Of a stretch of DNA of 35,317 nucleotides, positions 25,748 to 34,132 are shown one piece after another. Made by a program: the position numbers and the translations under genes. The stretch is from assembly GCA_947446865.1 (NCBI GenBank), contig CANFHX010000029.1, positions 1 through 35,317 of the forward strand. The letters run 5' to 3'. This stretch comes from Flavobacteriaceae bacterium. Its GTDB lineage: Bacteria > Bacteroidota > Bacteroidia > Flavobacteriales > Flavobacteriaceae. Under the pieces are notes generated by a model. The model was not told the origin of the DNA, searched no databases, and saw only the letters and a list, made by a program, of their open reading frames with translations. Every line of letters begins with the position of its first letter. Positions within the stretch are counted from its first letter, which is position 1.

Positions 25748-28168
25748 ATGAAGATTTCATACAACTGGTTAAAACAATTTTTAAAAATAGATGCTCCCTC
25801 TGAAGATATTTCTAATATCCTTACCGATTTAGGTTTGGAAGTAGAAATGGTGGAAAAATACCAATCGGTTAAAGGTGGACTTGAAGGCGTTGTAGTTGGT
25901 CATGTTTTGACTTGCGAAAAACATCCGGATGCCGATAGACTTAACATTACCACGGTAGATATTGGAACTGGAGCTCCTATTCAAATTGTATGTGGAGCAA
26001 GCAATGTGGCTGCCGGACAAAAAGTACCCGTTGCTACCATTGGAACTAAACTTTTTGACCAAGAAGGAGTTGCATTTGAAATTAAAAAAGGAAAAATTCG
26101 CGGGCAAGAAAGCCACGGAATGATTTGTGCCGAAGATGAATTGGGTTTAGGAACTAGTCACGACGGAATTATGATTTTAGACGAAAGTTTAGCTCCAGGA
26201 ACTCCTACTGCTAAAGTTTTTAATATAGAAAATGACGAGGTTTTTGAAATTGGATTAACTCCAAATCGTGCCGATGCAATGTCCCACATGGGAGTTGCAA
26301 GGGATTTAAGAGCCGGATTATTACAAAAAAATGCTTCCTTAGAATTGATTACTCCATCGGTTTCTAAATTTAAAGTGGACAAGCGTACCTTAAAAATTGA
26401 TATTAACGTTACCGATTCTAAATTGGTGCCACGTTATTGTGGCGTTACTATTTCTGGAATCACCATAAAAGATTCTCCAAGTTGGTTGCAAAACCGATTG
26501 AAAGCTATTGGATTAACTCCAAAAAACAACGTAATTGACGTTACTAATTATGTATTACATGAATTAGGTCAACCGCTACATGCATTTGATGCTTCACAAA
26601 TTACCGGAAATATTACTGTCAAAACTGTTGCTGCAGGAACTAAATTTACCACCCTTGATTCTATTGAACGCACACTTCACGAAGAAGATATCTTGATTTG
26701 TGATGAGAAAGGACCGTTATGTATTGCAGGAGTTTTTGGCGGGAAAAATTCGGGAGTTTCCGAAAACACTTCTAGTATCTTTTTAGAAAGTGCCTATTTT
26801 AATCCGGTTGCTATTCGAAAAACCGCTAAACGACACGGGTTGAGTACCGATGCATCTTTTCGATTTGAAAGAGGAATCGATCCTGAAATTACTCAATATG
26901 CTTTAAAACGTGCTGCAATATTGATTCAAGAAGTAGCAGGTGGAGATATTACTTCCGATATAATAGATATTTATCCAAAGAAAATAGAGGATTTTGCAGT
27001 TTTTCTAAATTACGAAAAGGCATTCAAATTAATTGGACAAGAATTACCGAAGGAAACTATCAAGAAAATTGTAGCTTCTTTAGACATAAAAGTGAACAGT
27101 TCTTCGGATGCTGGTTTGGGATTAATAATTCCAGCTTACCGTGTAGATGTGCAACGGGAAGTAGATGTTATTGAAGAAATTCTTCGGGTTTATGGGTATA
27201 ATAATATCAGTTTCTCAAACAAACTTAATGCTACAGTTACTAATTCTCCAAGAAACGAAGATTATAAAGTACAAAACATTATTGCCAACCAATTGAACTC
27301 TTTAGGATTTCATGAAATGATGGCAAATTCTTTGACTACACCTGATTATGTTAGCCTTTCCGAACAATTGAAAGAAGAACATAATGTTACGATATTGAAT
27401 CCATTAAGTAATGATTTATCGGCAATGCGCCAATCGATGCTGTTTTCTGGACTAGAAACTATATCCTATAATATCAACCGTAGAAATAGTGATTTAAAAT
27501 TATTTGAATACGGAAAAAGCTATCGAAAACTACCTTCTGGACACAGCGAAAAGAAACATTTAACCCTTTTCACTACTGGAAATCGAATTGCCGAAAGTTG
27601 GACTACTCCACAAAAACCTTCGGACTTCTTTTTATTTAAAGGATATGTAAGCGCTATTTTAGAACGCTTAGGTATTAGTAAAACTCAGAATATTCCTTTT
27701 AGCAATGATATTTTTGCAGAAGGAATTGCTTTTGCTTTAGGAAATGATACTTTAGTTGAAATGGGAACGGTTAAAAAATCAATCGTGAAACATTTTGATA
27801 TAAAACAAGAAGTTTTTTATGCAGAGTTTCATTGGGATTTAGTACTTAAATTACTATCTAACAAAGTGAAATTTACTGCTATTGCTAAATATCCAGAAGT
27901 ACGACGTGATTTTGCATTATTAGTAGATGCCAACGTTGCATTTGAATCAATCTATAAAGTAGCCGTTCAAACGGAAAAATCACTTTTAAAAGACATCAAC
28001 CTATTTGATGTGTATGAAGGGAAGAATTTACCGGAAGGGAAAAAATCGTATGCCGTGAGTTTCACTATTCAGGACACTACTAAAACCTTAACCGATGTTC
28101 AGATTGATAAAATCATGGGCAAATTACAATCTAATTTTGAAAGTGAATTAGGAGCGCAATTGCGATAA
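25748..28168 (+). CDS. pheT: Phenylalanine--tRNA ligase subunit beta
   Basis: PheT is the large subunit of the (alpha-beta)2 enzyme that charges tRNA-Phe. It contributes tRNA binding and editing of mis-charged tyrosine. At 806 residues it is full length. The N-terminal EMAP-like OB domain lies at about 39-150 (HPDADRLNITTVDIG). Next come the B3/B4 editing region, with a conserved stretch ending RHGLSTDASFRFERGID (about 362-378), and the B5 and core domains. The anticodon-binding FDX-ACB domain occupies roughly the last 95 residues (YPEVRRDFALLVD). The catalytic subunit gene pheS is not adjacent, as is common in Bacteroidota. A strong terminator follows. Confidence 0.97.
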   Translation: MKISYNWLKQFLKIDAPSEDISNILTDLGLEVEMVEKYQSVKGGLEGVVVGHVLTCEKHPDADRLNITTVDIGTGAPIQIVCGASNVAAGQKVPVATIGTKLFDQEGVAFEIKKGKIRGQESHGMICAEDELGLGTSHDGIMILDESLAPGTPTAKVFNIENDEVFEIGLTPNRADAMSHMGVARDLRAGLLQKNASLELITPSVSKFKVDKRTLKIDINVTDSKLVPRYCGVTISGITIKDSPSWLQNRLKAIGLTPKNNVIDVTNYVLHELGQPLHAFDASQITGNITVKTVAAGTKFTTLDSIERTLHEEDILICDEKGPLCIAGVFGGKNSGVSENTSSIFLESAYFNPVAIRKTAKRHGLSTDASFRFERGIDPEITQYALKRAAILIQEVAGGDITSDIIDIYPKKIEDFAVFLNYEKAFKLIGQELPKETIKKIVASLDIKVNSSSDAGLGLIIPAYRVDVQREVDVIEEILRVYGYNNISFSNKLNATVTNSPRNEDYKVQNIIANQLNSLGFHEMMANSLTTPDYVSLSEQLKEEHNVTILNPLSNDLSAMRQSMLFSGLETISYNINRRNSDLKLFEYGKSYRKLPSGHSEKKHLTLFTTGNRIAESWTTPQKPSDFFLFKGYVSAILERLGISKTQNIPFSNDIFAEGIAFALGNDTLVEMGTVKKSIVKHFDIKQEVFYAEFHWDLVLKLLSNKVKFTAIAKYPEVRRDFALLVDANVAFESIYKVAVQTEKSLLKDINLFDVYEGKNLPEGKKSYAVSFTIQDTTKTLTDVQIDKIMGKLQSNFESELGAQLR

Positions 28169-28194
28169 ACTCCTTGATTAAATTAGGCATAAAG

Positions 28195-28239
28195 AAAAGA
28201 GGCTATCTCAATATAATTGAGTCAGCCTCTTTTTTTTTA
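28195..28239. terminator. Terminator after pheT, probably bidirectional
   Basis: AAAAGAGGCT pairs with AGCCTCTTTT. Inside, CTCAAT pairs with ATTGAG around an ATA loop, separated from the outer stem by a two-by-two internal loop. A run of Ts follows on the plus strand. On the minus strand the stem is followed by TTTTCTTT, so it may also end the small gene at 28254-28421. Confidence 0.85.
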
Positions 28240-28253
28240 TTCTAAACTTATAA

Positions 28254-28421
28254 TTAAGCTTGCTCTAATTCTCTTTTTTCTTTTCTTTCTTTTAACAACT
28301 CTCTTGTTGCACCAAATATCCAATAGAATACAAAGTTAATCAAAAACATCATCAACCAAAATCCAATGGTTAATATAGTTAAGAACAATAAGAAACCTAA
28401 GTATTGAGCAAATGTAAACAT
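28254..28421 (-). CDS. Small membrane protein (55 residues), unknown function
   Basis: A short reading frame from ATG (28421) to TAA encodes 55 residues. It starts MFTFAQYLGFLLFLTILTIG, continues with a hydrophobic stretch to about residue 38, and ends in a highly charged tail (about 40-54, ELLKERKEKRELEQ). The pattern is one or two membrane helices with a basic/acidic cytoplasmic tail. It lies between two co-directional or convergent full genes and is closed by a terminator, which supports it being real. I do not recognise a family and cannot assign a function. Confidence 0.65.
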   Translation of the reverse strand: MFTFAQYLGFLLFLTILTIGFWLMMFLINFVFYWIFGATRELLKERKEKRELEQA

Positions 28422-28520
28422 GTCTTTTTGAATTTTTCTTAATAATTATAGGTCAAAGGTAATTCATATATTTTATTCTACAAATAAATTATAGCAAATT
28501 ATCAACAGATTTTTAAACAT

Positions 28521-29591
28521 TTAATACCATTTCTTCTTTTTAAAATAATAGACCATCCCAAGAAGCAATAAAAACATAGAACCTATAATTACAAAATAGC
28601 CATATTGCCAATGTAATTCTGGCATATTGTCAAAATTCATCCCGTAAATTCCAACAATAAAAGTCAAAGGCATAAAAAACACCGAAACCACTGTGAGTGT
28701 TTTCATTACCTCATTCATCTTATGACTTTGGGTAGAGAAAAAGAAATTAGAAGCACTGTCTAATGTAGTCAAATCGTATTCAATTTGTTCTAAAAGTTCC
28801 AAACATTTTTGGTGTAAACGTTCAAAAAAAGTAAAATTATTAGCATCAATAGCATCAAAAACATTGTCGTCTTTAATACTTTTTATAGAATACAAAGAAT
28901 CCCGCAACGGAATAATGGATCGCTTTAAAAAATTATAATTATCCCGATGTTTTTCAATTTGTTCTAATATAGAAAGATCAGTACTTCGTTTGGATAAATT
29001 TATCAATTCTTCTACTTTATCTTCTTCATTTTCAATGGTAATATAGAAATTTTCCATAATAGCATCCAATAACAAAAATAATAAATAATCGGCTTGCTTG
29101 GTTCGAACTATCCCAGAATGGGTGCGAATTCGTTCCCGAATATGCGTAAAAAAATCACTGCGCTTTTCTTGGAATGAAACTAAAATTCCGTTCTTCAACA
29201 AAAAACTAATCTGCTCTACCATAATATTATTCGAATCGGCATCGGGCAACAACGATTTAATATTGAAAAACAAAGTATCGTGGTACTCATCGAGTTTGGT
29301 TCGCTTGGTAGTATTTAATATATCCGATAGCATAAAATTATCAACACCTAAAAATTCTCCGATTTTTACAATAAAATCAGGATCGTTCAAGCCATGTACA
29401 TTAAGCCAATTGACTTTAGTGTAATCAATATGTTTCTGCATTTGATTTACATCAAATTCATGAAACTCTGCCAAATCCAAATTATCGTAAACAAATAACT
29501 GAATTTCAGTATGGGTGTATTTATGAACACCCGTATATTCTAAAAGTGTTGGCTGCACTTTTTTTCCTTTTTTATATTTTATTTTTCGCAC
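28521..29591 (-). CDS. corA: Magnesium/cobalt transporter CorA
   Basis: CorA is a homopentameric divalent cation channel for Mg2+ (also Co2+ and Ni2+) in the inner membrane. The 356-residue protein has a long cytoplasmic funnel domain with an extended stalk helix. Two C-terminal transmembrane helices (about 296-315 and 330-350) flank the signature YGMNF at 316-320, followed by MPEL in the periplasmic loop. The basic tail KKKKWY is usual. The gene is divergent from hutI, with only 68 bases between the starts. Confidence 0.95.
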   Translation of the reverse strand: MRKIKYKKGKKVQPTLLEYTGVHKYTHTEIQLFVYDNLDLAEFHEFDVNQMQKHIDYTKVNWLNVHGLNDPDFIVKIGEFLGVDNFMLSDILNTTKRTKLDEYHDTLFFNIKSLLPDADSNNIMVEQISFLLKNGILVSFQEKRSDFFTHIRERIRTHSGIVRTKQADYLLFLLLDAIMENFYITIENEEDKVEELINLSKRSTDLSILEQIEKHRDNYNFLKRSIIPLRDSLYSIKSIKDDNVFDAIDANNFTFFERLHQKCLELLEQIEYDLTTLDSASNFFFSTQSHKMNEVMKTLTVVSVFFMPLTFIVGIYGMNFDNMPELHWQYGYFVIIGSMFLLLLGMVYYFKKKKWY

Positions 29592-29597
29592 AGACTA

Positions 29598-29605
29598 TAA
29601 TTTTG
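29598..29605 (+). promoter_or_regulatory. Candidate -7 box of hutI
   Basis: TAATTTTG matches TAnnTTTG, lies just beyond the corA start codon, and would give hutI a leader of about 48 bases. Its position excludes the long upstream extension of the hutI reading frame. No TTG element at the usual distance. Confidence 0.4.
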
Positions 29606-29659
29606 TCTAAATTTATAAATAATTATTTTTTAAAAAGTAATTTTACGCAAAATCATTTG

Positions 29660-30898
29660 ATGAAAACATTAATCACCAACATTCAAGAACTCCTTCAAAT
29701 ACGTGATACCTCAATAAAAAAGGTATCTGGAGCAGAAATGGCTGTATTGCCCTCTATAAAAAATGCCTATTTATTATTGGAAGAAGATTGTATTGCCGAC
29801 TTTGGTTCTATGGAAAATTGTCCAAACATTACAGCAGATGTTACTATAGACGCCAAAGGCAAAGTAGTACTTCCTACATGGTGTGACAGCCATACGCATA
29901 TAGTGTATGCAGGAAATAGAGTATTGGAATTTGTAGATAGAATTAACGGATTAAGTTATGAGGAAATTGCCAATCGGGGTGGCGGAATTTTAAATTCGGC
30001 AAAAAAACTAAACGAAACTACCGAGGAAGATCTCTACCGCCAATCGAAAGTGCGCTTGGAAGAAATCATGCAACAAGGCACGGGTGCGGTGGAAATAAAA
30101 TCGGGTTACGGATTGACAGTAGATGGGGAATTAAAAATGCTTCGAGTGATTAAAAGACTATCCCAAAACTATCCTATTAAAATAAAAGCAACCTTTCTTG
30201 GAGCACATGCTTTTCCTACAGAATATAAAGATAACCATTCGGGTTACATCGATTTAATCGTAAACGAAATGTTGCCGAAAATTGCTGCCGAAAATCTAGC
30301 AGATTATATTGATGCTTTTTGCGAAATAGGTTATTTTTCGGTTGAAGAAACCGAACGTATTATGGAAGCCGGAAAAAAATATGGCTTGATTGCCAAAATC
30401 CATGTTAACCAATTCAATGCCATTAACGGAATTGCTGCCTGCGTAAAACACAACGCCCTATCGGTGGACCATCTGGAAGTGGTTACGGACGAAGATATTG
30501 CTGTATTAAAAGATTCCGATACCATGCCCGTAGCTTTACCTTCTTGTTCTTATTTTATAAGTATTCCATACACACCTGCACGAAAAATGCTGGATGCAGG
30601 TTTGCCATTGGCTTTAGCAACCGATTTTAATCCTGGTACTACGCCATCTGGAAACATGAATTTTGTAGTAGCAACTGCTTGCATCAAAATGAAAATGACT
30701 CCCGAAGAAGCTATAAATGCCGCAACGATTAATGGTGCTTATGCCATGGGGATTTCCGACACACATGGAAGTATCACAGTTGGCAAAAAGGCGAATATAA
30801 TTATCAGCAAACCCGTTACTTCTTTTTATCAATTACCTTATGCTTTCGGCACTAACCTAATTGAAGAAGTATTTATTGAAGGTAAACGAATACAATAA
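29660..30898 (+). CDS. hutI: Imidazolonepropionase
   Basis: HutI hydrolyses 4-imidazolone-5-propionate to N-formimino-L-glutamate, the third step of histidine degradation. The 412-residue amidohydrolase has metal ligands in CDSHTHIVYAGNR (His78 and His80), then GAHAFPTEY, a second-half histidine in KIHVNQFNA, and the conserved aspartate in LATDFNPGTTPSG. The frame is open further upstream, but the 38 extra residues are hydrophobic, unlike the family, and start inside corA. I use the ATG at 29660. No hutH, hutU or formimidoylglutamase gene is in the window. Confidence 0.95.
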   Translation: MKTLITNIQELLQIRDTSIKKVSGAEMAVLPSIKNAYLLLEEDCIADFGSMENCPNITADVTIDAKGKVVLPTWCDSHTHIVYAGNRVLEFVDRINGLSYEEIANRGGGILNSAKKLNETTEEDLYRQSKVRLEEIMQQGTGAVEIKSGYGLTVDGELKMLRVIKRLSQNYPIKIKATFLGAHAFPTEYKDNHSGYIDLIVNEMLPKIAAENLADYIDAFCEIGYFSVEETERIMEAGKKYGLIAKIHVNQFNAINGIAACVKHNALSVDHLEVVTDEDIAVLKDSDTMPVALPSCSYFISIPYTPARKMLDAGLPLALATDFNPGTTPSGNMNFVVATACIKMKMTPEEAINAATINGAYAMGISDTHGSITVGKKANIIISKPVTSFYQLPYAFGTNLIEEVFIEGKRIQ

Positions 30899-30910
30899 TC
30901 TATATTAAAT

Positions 30911-30950
30911 AGTAAACTTTGCGAAAAACTTTGCGAACTTTGCGGTTAAA
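30911..30950. repeat. TTTGCG-family word repeat before murB, copy 2
   Basis: Three near-tandem ACTTTGCG words lie between hutI and murB, ending TTTGCGAACTTTGCGGTTAAA. This end differs from copy 1 (23954-23974) by a single extra base. There is no long inverted partner here, so it may be half of a former palindrome. Confidence 0.55.
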
Positions 30951-30962
30951 CCCCAATGGAAA

Positions 30963-31976
30963 ATGCAAATTCAAGATAACTTTTCTTTAAAAAAATACAA
31001 CACTTTTGGCATTGAAGCCAAGGCCAAACAATTTGTAAGCGTTCATTCTGAGGAGGAATTGCAATCGGTTTTAGAAAATCATAAAACGGATAAAAAATTC
31101 ATTTTAGGCGGCGGAAGCAATATGCTGTTGACTCAAGATATTGATGCTTTGGTTATTCATGTCGATTTAAAAGGCAAGAAAATCATCAAAGAAGACGACG
31201 ATTCGGTTTGGGTGGAAAGTCAGGCTGGGGAAGCATGGCACGAATTAGTGCTTTGGACTATAGATCAAAATTTTGGTGGATTAGAAAACATGTCGCTTAT
31301 TCCTGGAAACGTTGGAACCACGCCAGTACAAAATATTGGCGCTTATGGTACCGAGATTAAAGACACCTTTATTTCTTGTGAAGCCATGAATATCGCCACG
31401 CAAGAAATAAGAACTTTTCTTAAAGACGAATGTAATTTTGGCTACCGAGAAAGCATTTTCAAACACGAAGTGAAAGACCAATATATCATCACTTCGGTGG
31501 TTTATAAACTTACCAAACGCAATCATAAAATCAACACCTCTTATGGTGATATCACAGCTCAATTAGCAAAAAACAATATCCAAATTCCAAATCTCAAAGA
31601 CGTTTCCAATGCTGTAATTGCCATTCGCCAAAGCAAATTACCAGACCCTAAAGAGTTAGGGAATAGCGGAAGTTTCTTTAAAAATCCAATTATTTCCAAA
31701 GAGGCATTTGAAAAAGTGCACACTTTACATCCCGAAATGCCACACTATGTTATTTCCAAAACCGAAGTTAAAGTTCCTGCAGGTTGGCTTATCGAACAAG
31801 CTGGATTTAAAGGGAAACGTTTTGGCGATGCCGGAATCCATAAAAACCAAGCACTTGTATTAGTAAATTATGGCAATGCGACCGGACAAGAAATTTTAAA
31901 TGTTTCCAAAGACATTCAAAATACTGTTTTAAATAAATTCGGAATTGCTATTGAAGCAGAGGTTAATGTGATTTAG
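30963..31976 (+). CDS. murB: UDP-N-acetylenolpyruvoylglucosamine reductase
   Basis: MurB is the FAD-containing reductase that makes UDP-MurNAc from UDP-GlcNAc-enolpyruvate with NADPH, a cytoplasmic step of peptidoglycan synthesis. The 337-residue protein is type I by length and the presence of the YRES loop (161-164). The FAD-binding segment GGGSNMLL is at 49-56, and PGNVGTTPVQNIGAYG at 114-129. The catalytic serine lies in NSGSFFKNP (Ser237) and the late glutamate in AEVNVI (Glu333). It starts 64 bases after hutI and may share its transcript. Confidence 0.97.
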   Translation: MQIQDNFSLKKYNTFGIEAKAKQFVSVHSEEELQSVLENHKTDKKFILGGGSNMLLTQDIDALVIHVDLKGKKIIKEDDDSVWVESQAGEAWHELVLWTIDQNFGGLENMSLIPGNVGTTPVQNIGAYGTEIKDTFISCEAMNIATQEIRTFLKDECNFGYRESIFKHEVKDQYIITSVVYKLTKRNHKINTSYGDITAQLAKNNIQIPNLKDVSNAVIAIRQSKLPDPKELGNSGSFFKNPIISKEAFEKVHTLHPEMPHYVISKTEVKVPAGWLIEQAGFKGKRFGDAGIHKNQALVLVNYGNATGQEILNVSKDIQNTVLNKFGIAIEAEVNVI

Positions 31977-32038
31977 TCTTGAAAATCATTATTTTCAAAT
32001 TAAGCATTTGTAAATACAACAATAGTTATAAATTTTAT

Positions 32039-32100
32039 CTCGCAAAGGCACCAAGTCGCAGTTTATAAATAAATCCTTTGCGACTCAGCGTCTTTGCGAG
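32039..32100. repeat. TTTGCG-family imperfect palindrome, copy 3
   Basis: CTCGCAAAGGCACCAAGTCG and a few following bases (32039-32061) form an imperfect inverted repeat with CGACTCAGCGTCTTTGCGAG (ending at 32100), around an AT-rich loop. Words of the CTTTGCGxCTxxGCG type are found between genes in many bacteria, to my recollection, with no settled function. It lies between murB and the glycosyltransferase gene; apart from a promoter box at 32230 I see nothing else in the spacer. Confidence 0.6.
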
Positions 32101-32229
32101 AATGGAGTGGATTATATATTGTCTAAATATTTATATACTTAACAAAGTTAACAGTTAGTATTATCGGATAACAACGAATGGAAAATAAAATTTCACAACA
32201 CATAATTCGTATTTCAAAATTGAATTTCG

Positions 32230-32237
32230 TACTTTTG
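32230..32237 (+). promoter_or_regulatory. Candidate -7 box of the glycosyltransferase-sigma pair
   Basis: TACTTTTG matches TAnnTTTG and ends 31 bases before the glycosyltransferase ATG. No TTG at the usual distance upstream. Confidence 0.45.
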
Positions 32238-32268
32238 CCAACGTTAAAAAAAAGACAATAAAGCCGTT

Positions 32269-33375
32269 ATGCTACTAATTTTACTTTGTTTATTTATTGC
32301 CGTTGTAGTCGTTCAATTTCTATATTATATAGTGTTTTTTGGTAAATTTTCATTTGCTAAACCGCAAATTTCTACTCCAAAAAGAGTTCCAATTTCTATA
32401 ATTGTATGTGCAAAAAACGAAGAAGAAAATGTAAAAAACTTCATCCCTTTATTGGCAGAACAAAACTATCCCGATTACGAAATTGTCTTAATTGACGATG
32501 CTTCTAGCGATGAAACTCTAGAGATTTTTGAAGCATTTGAAAAACAATACTCCAATGTTAAATTGGTAAAAGTGCAAAATAACGAAGCGTTTTGGGGAAA
32601 TAAAAAATTCGCTTTAACCCTCGGAATCAAAGCAGCAAAAAATGAATATTTATTATTCACCGATGCCGATTGTTATCCTAAAACAACCGAGTGGATCAAA
32701 GAAATGAGCGCCCAATTCACCAAAGAAAAAACCATTGTTTTAGGGTATGGTGCTTACGAAAAAATCAAAAATTCGTTCCTAAATAAAATCATCCGTTTTG
32801 AAACTTTACTAACTGCAACCCAATATTTTTCTTGGGCAAAATTAGGAAAACCCTATATGGGTGTTGGCCGCAACATGGCTTATAAACGTGAAGAGTTTTT
32901 TAAAACAAATGGGTTTATCGAGCACATGAAAATCCGTTCGGGAGACGACGATTTGTTTATTAACGAAGCAGCAACTGCCAAGAATACAACCATTTGCTAC
33001 ACCACCGATAGTTTTACCTTTTCCAAACCAAAAACCACTTTCAAAGAATGGTTTACCCAAAAAAGAAGACATGTTGCCACTGCCAAACATTATAAATCGT
33101 TTGACCGTAGCCAATTAGCCGTTTTCTACGCAACCCAATTATTGTTTTTCATACTGCCAATAATTCTGTTAGCCTTTCAATTTCAATGGATTATTGTTTT
33201 AAGCATAATTATTTTTCGTTATATTTTTGCTTGGATTTCCTTAGGATTTGCAGCAGGAAAACTAAAAGAAAAAGACGTAATGTATTGGTTTCCAATAATT
33301 GAAATAATTTTAGTAGTTTCGCAATTCAACATCTTGATCACCAACACGTTTTCAAAACCAGTGCAGTGGAAATAA
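32269..33375 (+). CDS. Membrane-bound family 2 glycosyltransferase
   Basis: The 368-residue protein has an N-terminal transmembrane helix (about 2-22), a cytoplasmic GT-A catalytic domain and hydrophobic C-terminal helices (about 280-360). Catalytic-domain motifs are ISIIVCAKNEEEN at 42-54, LIDDASSDET at 74-83, the metal-binding DADCYP at 132-137, SGDDDLFINE, and QKRRHVATAKH resembling the QxxRW acceptor-site motif. This layout suggests a processive or polyprenyl/lipid-directed sugar transferase of the envelope; donor and acceptor are unknown. Its last ten bases overlap the sigma-factor gene. Confidence 0.88.
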   Translation: MLLILLCLFIAVVVVQFLYYIVFFGKFSFAKPQISTPKRVPISIIVCAKNEEENVKNFIPLLAEQNYPDYEIVLIDDASSDETLEIFEAFEKQYSNVKLVKVQNNEAFWGNKKFALTLGIKAAKNEYLLFTDADCYPKTTEWIKEMSAQFTKEKTIVLGYGAYEKIKNSFLNKIIRFETLLTATQYFSWAKLGKPYMGVGRNMAYKREEFFKTNGFIEHMKIRSGDDDLFINEAATAKNTTICYTTDSFTFSKPKTTFKEWFTQKRRHVATAKHYKSFDRSQLAVFYATQLLFFILPIILLAFQFQWIIVLSIIIFRYIFAWISLGFAAGKLKEKDVMYWFPIIEIILVVSQFNILITNTFSKPVQWK

Positions 33376-33917
33376 TTTCCTACATAGAAAAGGCTAAAAA
33401 TGGCGACCAAGTGGCATTCACTTATTTGCTCGACCATTATTGGAATGAAGTCTATGGATTCATGTTAAAACGCACCGAAAACGAAACCGATTCCGAAGAT
33501 ATTACCATCGAAACCTTCTCCAAAGCATTTGACAAATTAACCACTTACAACCCTGAATTTCAATTCAATACTTGGTTAATTGCCATCGCCAAAAACGTGC
33601 ACATCGACTTACTTCGCAAGAAAAAATCAAGCCTTTTTGTAGAAATCACCGATGAAGAAGACCAACAAGCCCACAACATTGCTGATAGTTCCCCATCTGC
33701 CGAAGACGAACTAATAACCGAGCAAAACCTCGCGCAACTCCTTCATTTTATCAAAGAATTGAAACCGCATTACCAAGAAGTCATCCAACTGCGCTACTTC
33801 CAAGAAATGAGTTACCAAGAAATTGCCGAGCAACTCCAAGAGCCCTTGAGTAACGTAAAAATCAAACTCCTTCGCGCCAAAAAACTACTGGCCGAAATCA
33901 TCCAAACCAAACGATAA
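33366..33917 (+). CDS. ECF-type RNA polymerase sigma factor
   Basis: The 183-residue protein has sigma region 2 at about 20-90, with core-binding DITIETFSKAFDKL and the -10 recognition helix FNTWLIAIAKNVHIDLLRKK. A variable linker follows, then region 4 at about 120-178 with HYQEVIQLRYFQEMSYQEIA, the helix-turn-helix for the -35 element. Regions 1 and 3 are missing, as in extracytoplasmic-function sigma factors. The start is GTG at 33366, giving an overlap of ten bases with the glycosyltransferase; the next in-frame ATG (residue 33) would cut into region 2. No anti-sigma gene follows in the window. Codons look more C-rich than in genes further left. Confidence 0.9.
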   Translation: MEIISYIEKAKNGDQVAFTYLLDHYWNEVYGFMLKRTENETDSEDITIETFSKAFDKLTTYNPEFQFNTWLIAIAKNVHIDLLRKKKSSLFVEITDEEDQQAHNIADSSPSAEDELITEQNLAQLLHFIKELKPHYQEVIQLRYFQEMSYQEIAEQLQEPLSNVKIKLLRAKKLLAEIIQTKR

Positions 33918-33929
33918 ACACATTTTTTT

Positions 33930-34027
33930 ACAATTATAAAAATAAAATAATCCTATATTTCTCCCTCTCCTTTGGAGAGGGTTGGGGTGAGGATAGATTA
34001 AAAAAACTATTTTATTTTTATAATTGT
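33930..34027. repeat. Nested inverted repeat, possible terminator or small palindromic element
   Basis: The outer arms are 20-bp perfect reverse complements (33930-33949 and 34008-34027; the left arm is ACAATTATAAAAATAAAATA). Between them CCCTCTCC (33963-33970) pairs with GGAGAGGG (33974-33981) around TTT, followed by GTTGGGGTGAGG. The inner part resembles a GC-rich intergenic repeat seen in many bacteria. The AT-rich arms could be terminal repeats of a small element or form a giant terminator after the sigma gene. No target-site duplication stands out. Confidence 0.65.
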
Positions 34028-34079
34028 TTTTATTATTTGCATCCGAATTATTAGAAACGAATGGATAGGCATTTTAGTA

Positions 34080-34132
34080 AACCCTATTCCTGCTGTCCGC
34101 GCTACAAGGTAGCCTGCTCCCATCAGGGTTAA
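34080..34132 (-). repeat. Structured intergenic repeat, copy B
   Basis: Read on the minus strand it starts TTAACCCTGATGGGAGCAG, continues with a perfect GCTAC/GTAGC hairpin (34101-34113, triloop) and ends GCGGACAGCAGGAATAGGG. AACCCT (34080-34085) and AGGGTT (34125-34130) also pair, closing the whole element. Flanking blocks match copy A at 217-323 while the central stem does not, so pairing, not sequence, is kept. Confidence 0.6.

Noticed and set aside
29546..29659. N-terminal extension of hutI by 38 residues
   Set aside because: Hydrophobic, would start inside corA and upstream of the promoter box; family members begin near the ATG at 29660.
23929..32100. TTTGCG repeats as a CRISPR array
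   Set aside because: Only one or two words per site, no regular spacers, and no cas genes.
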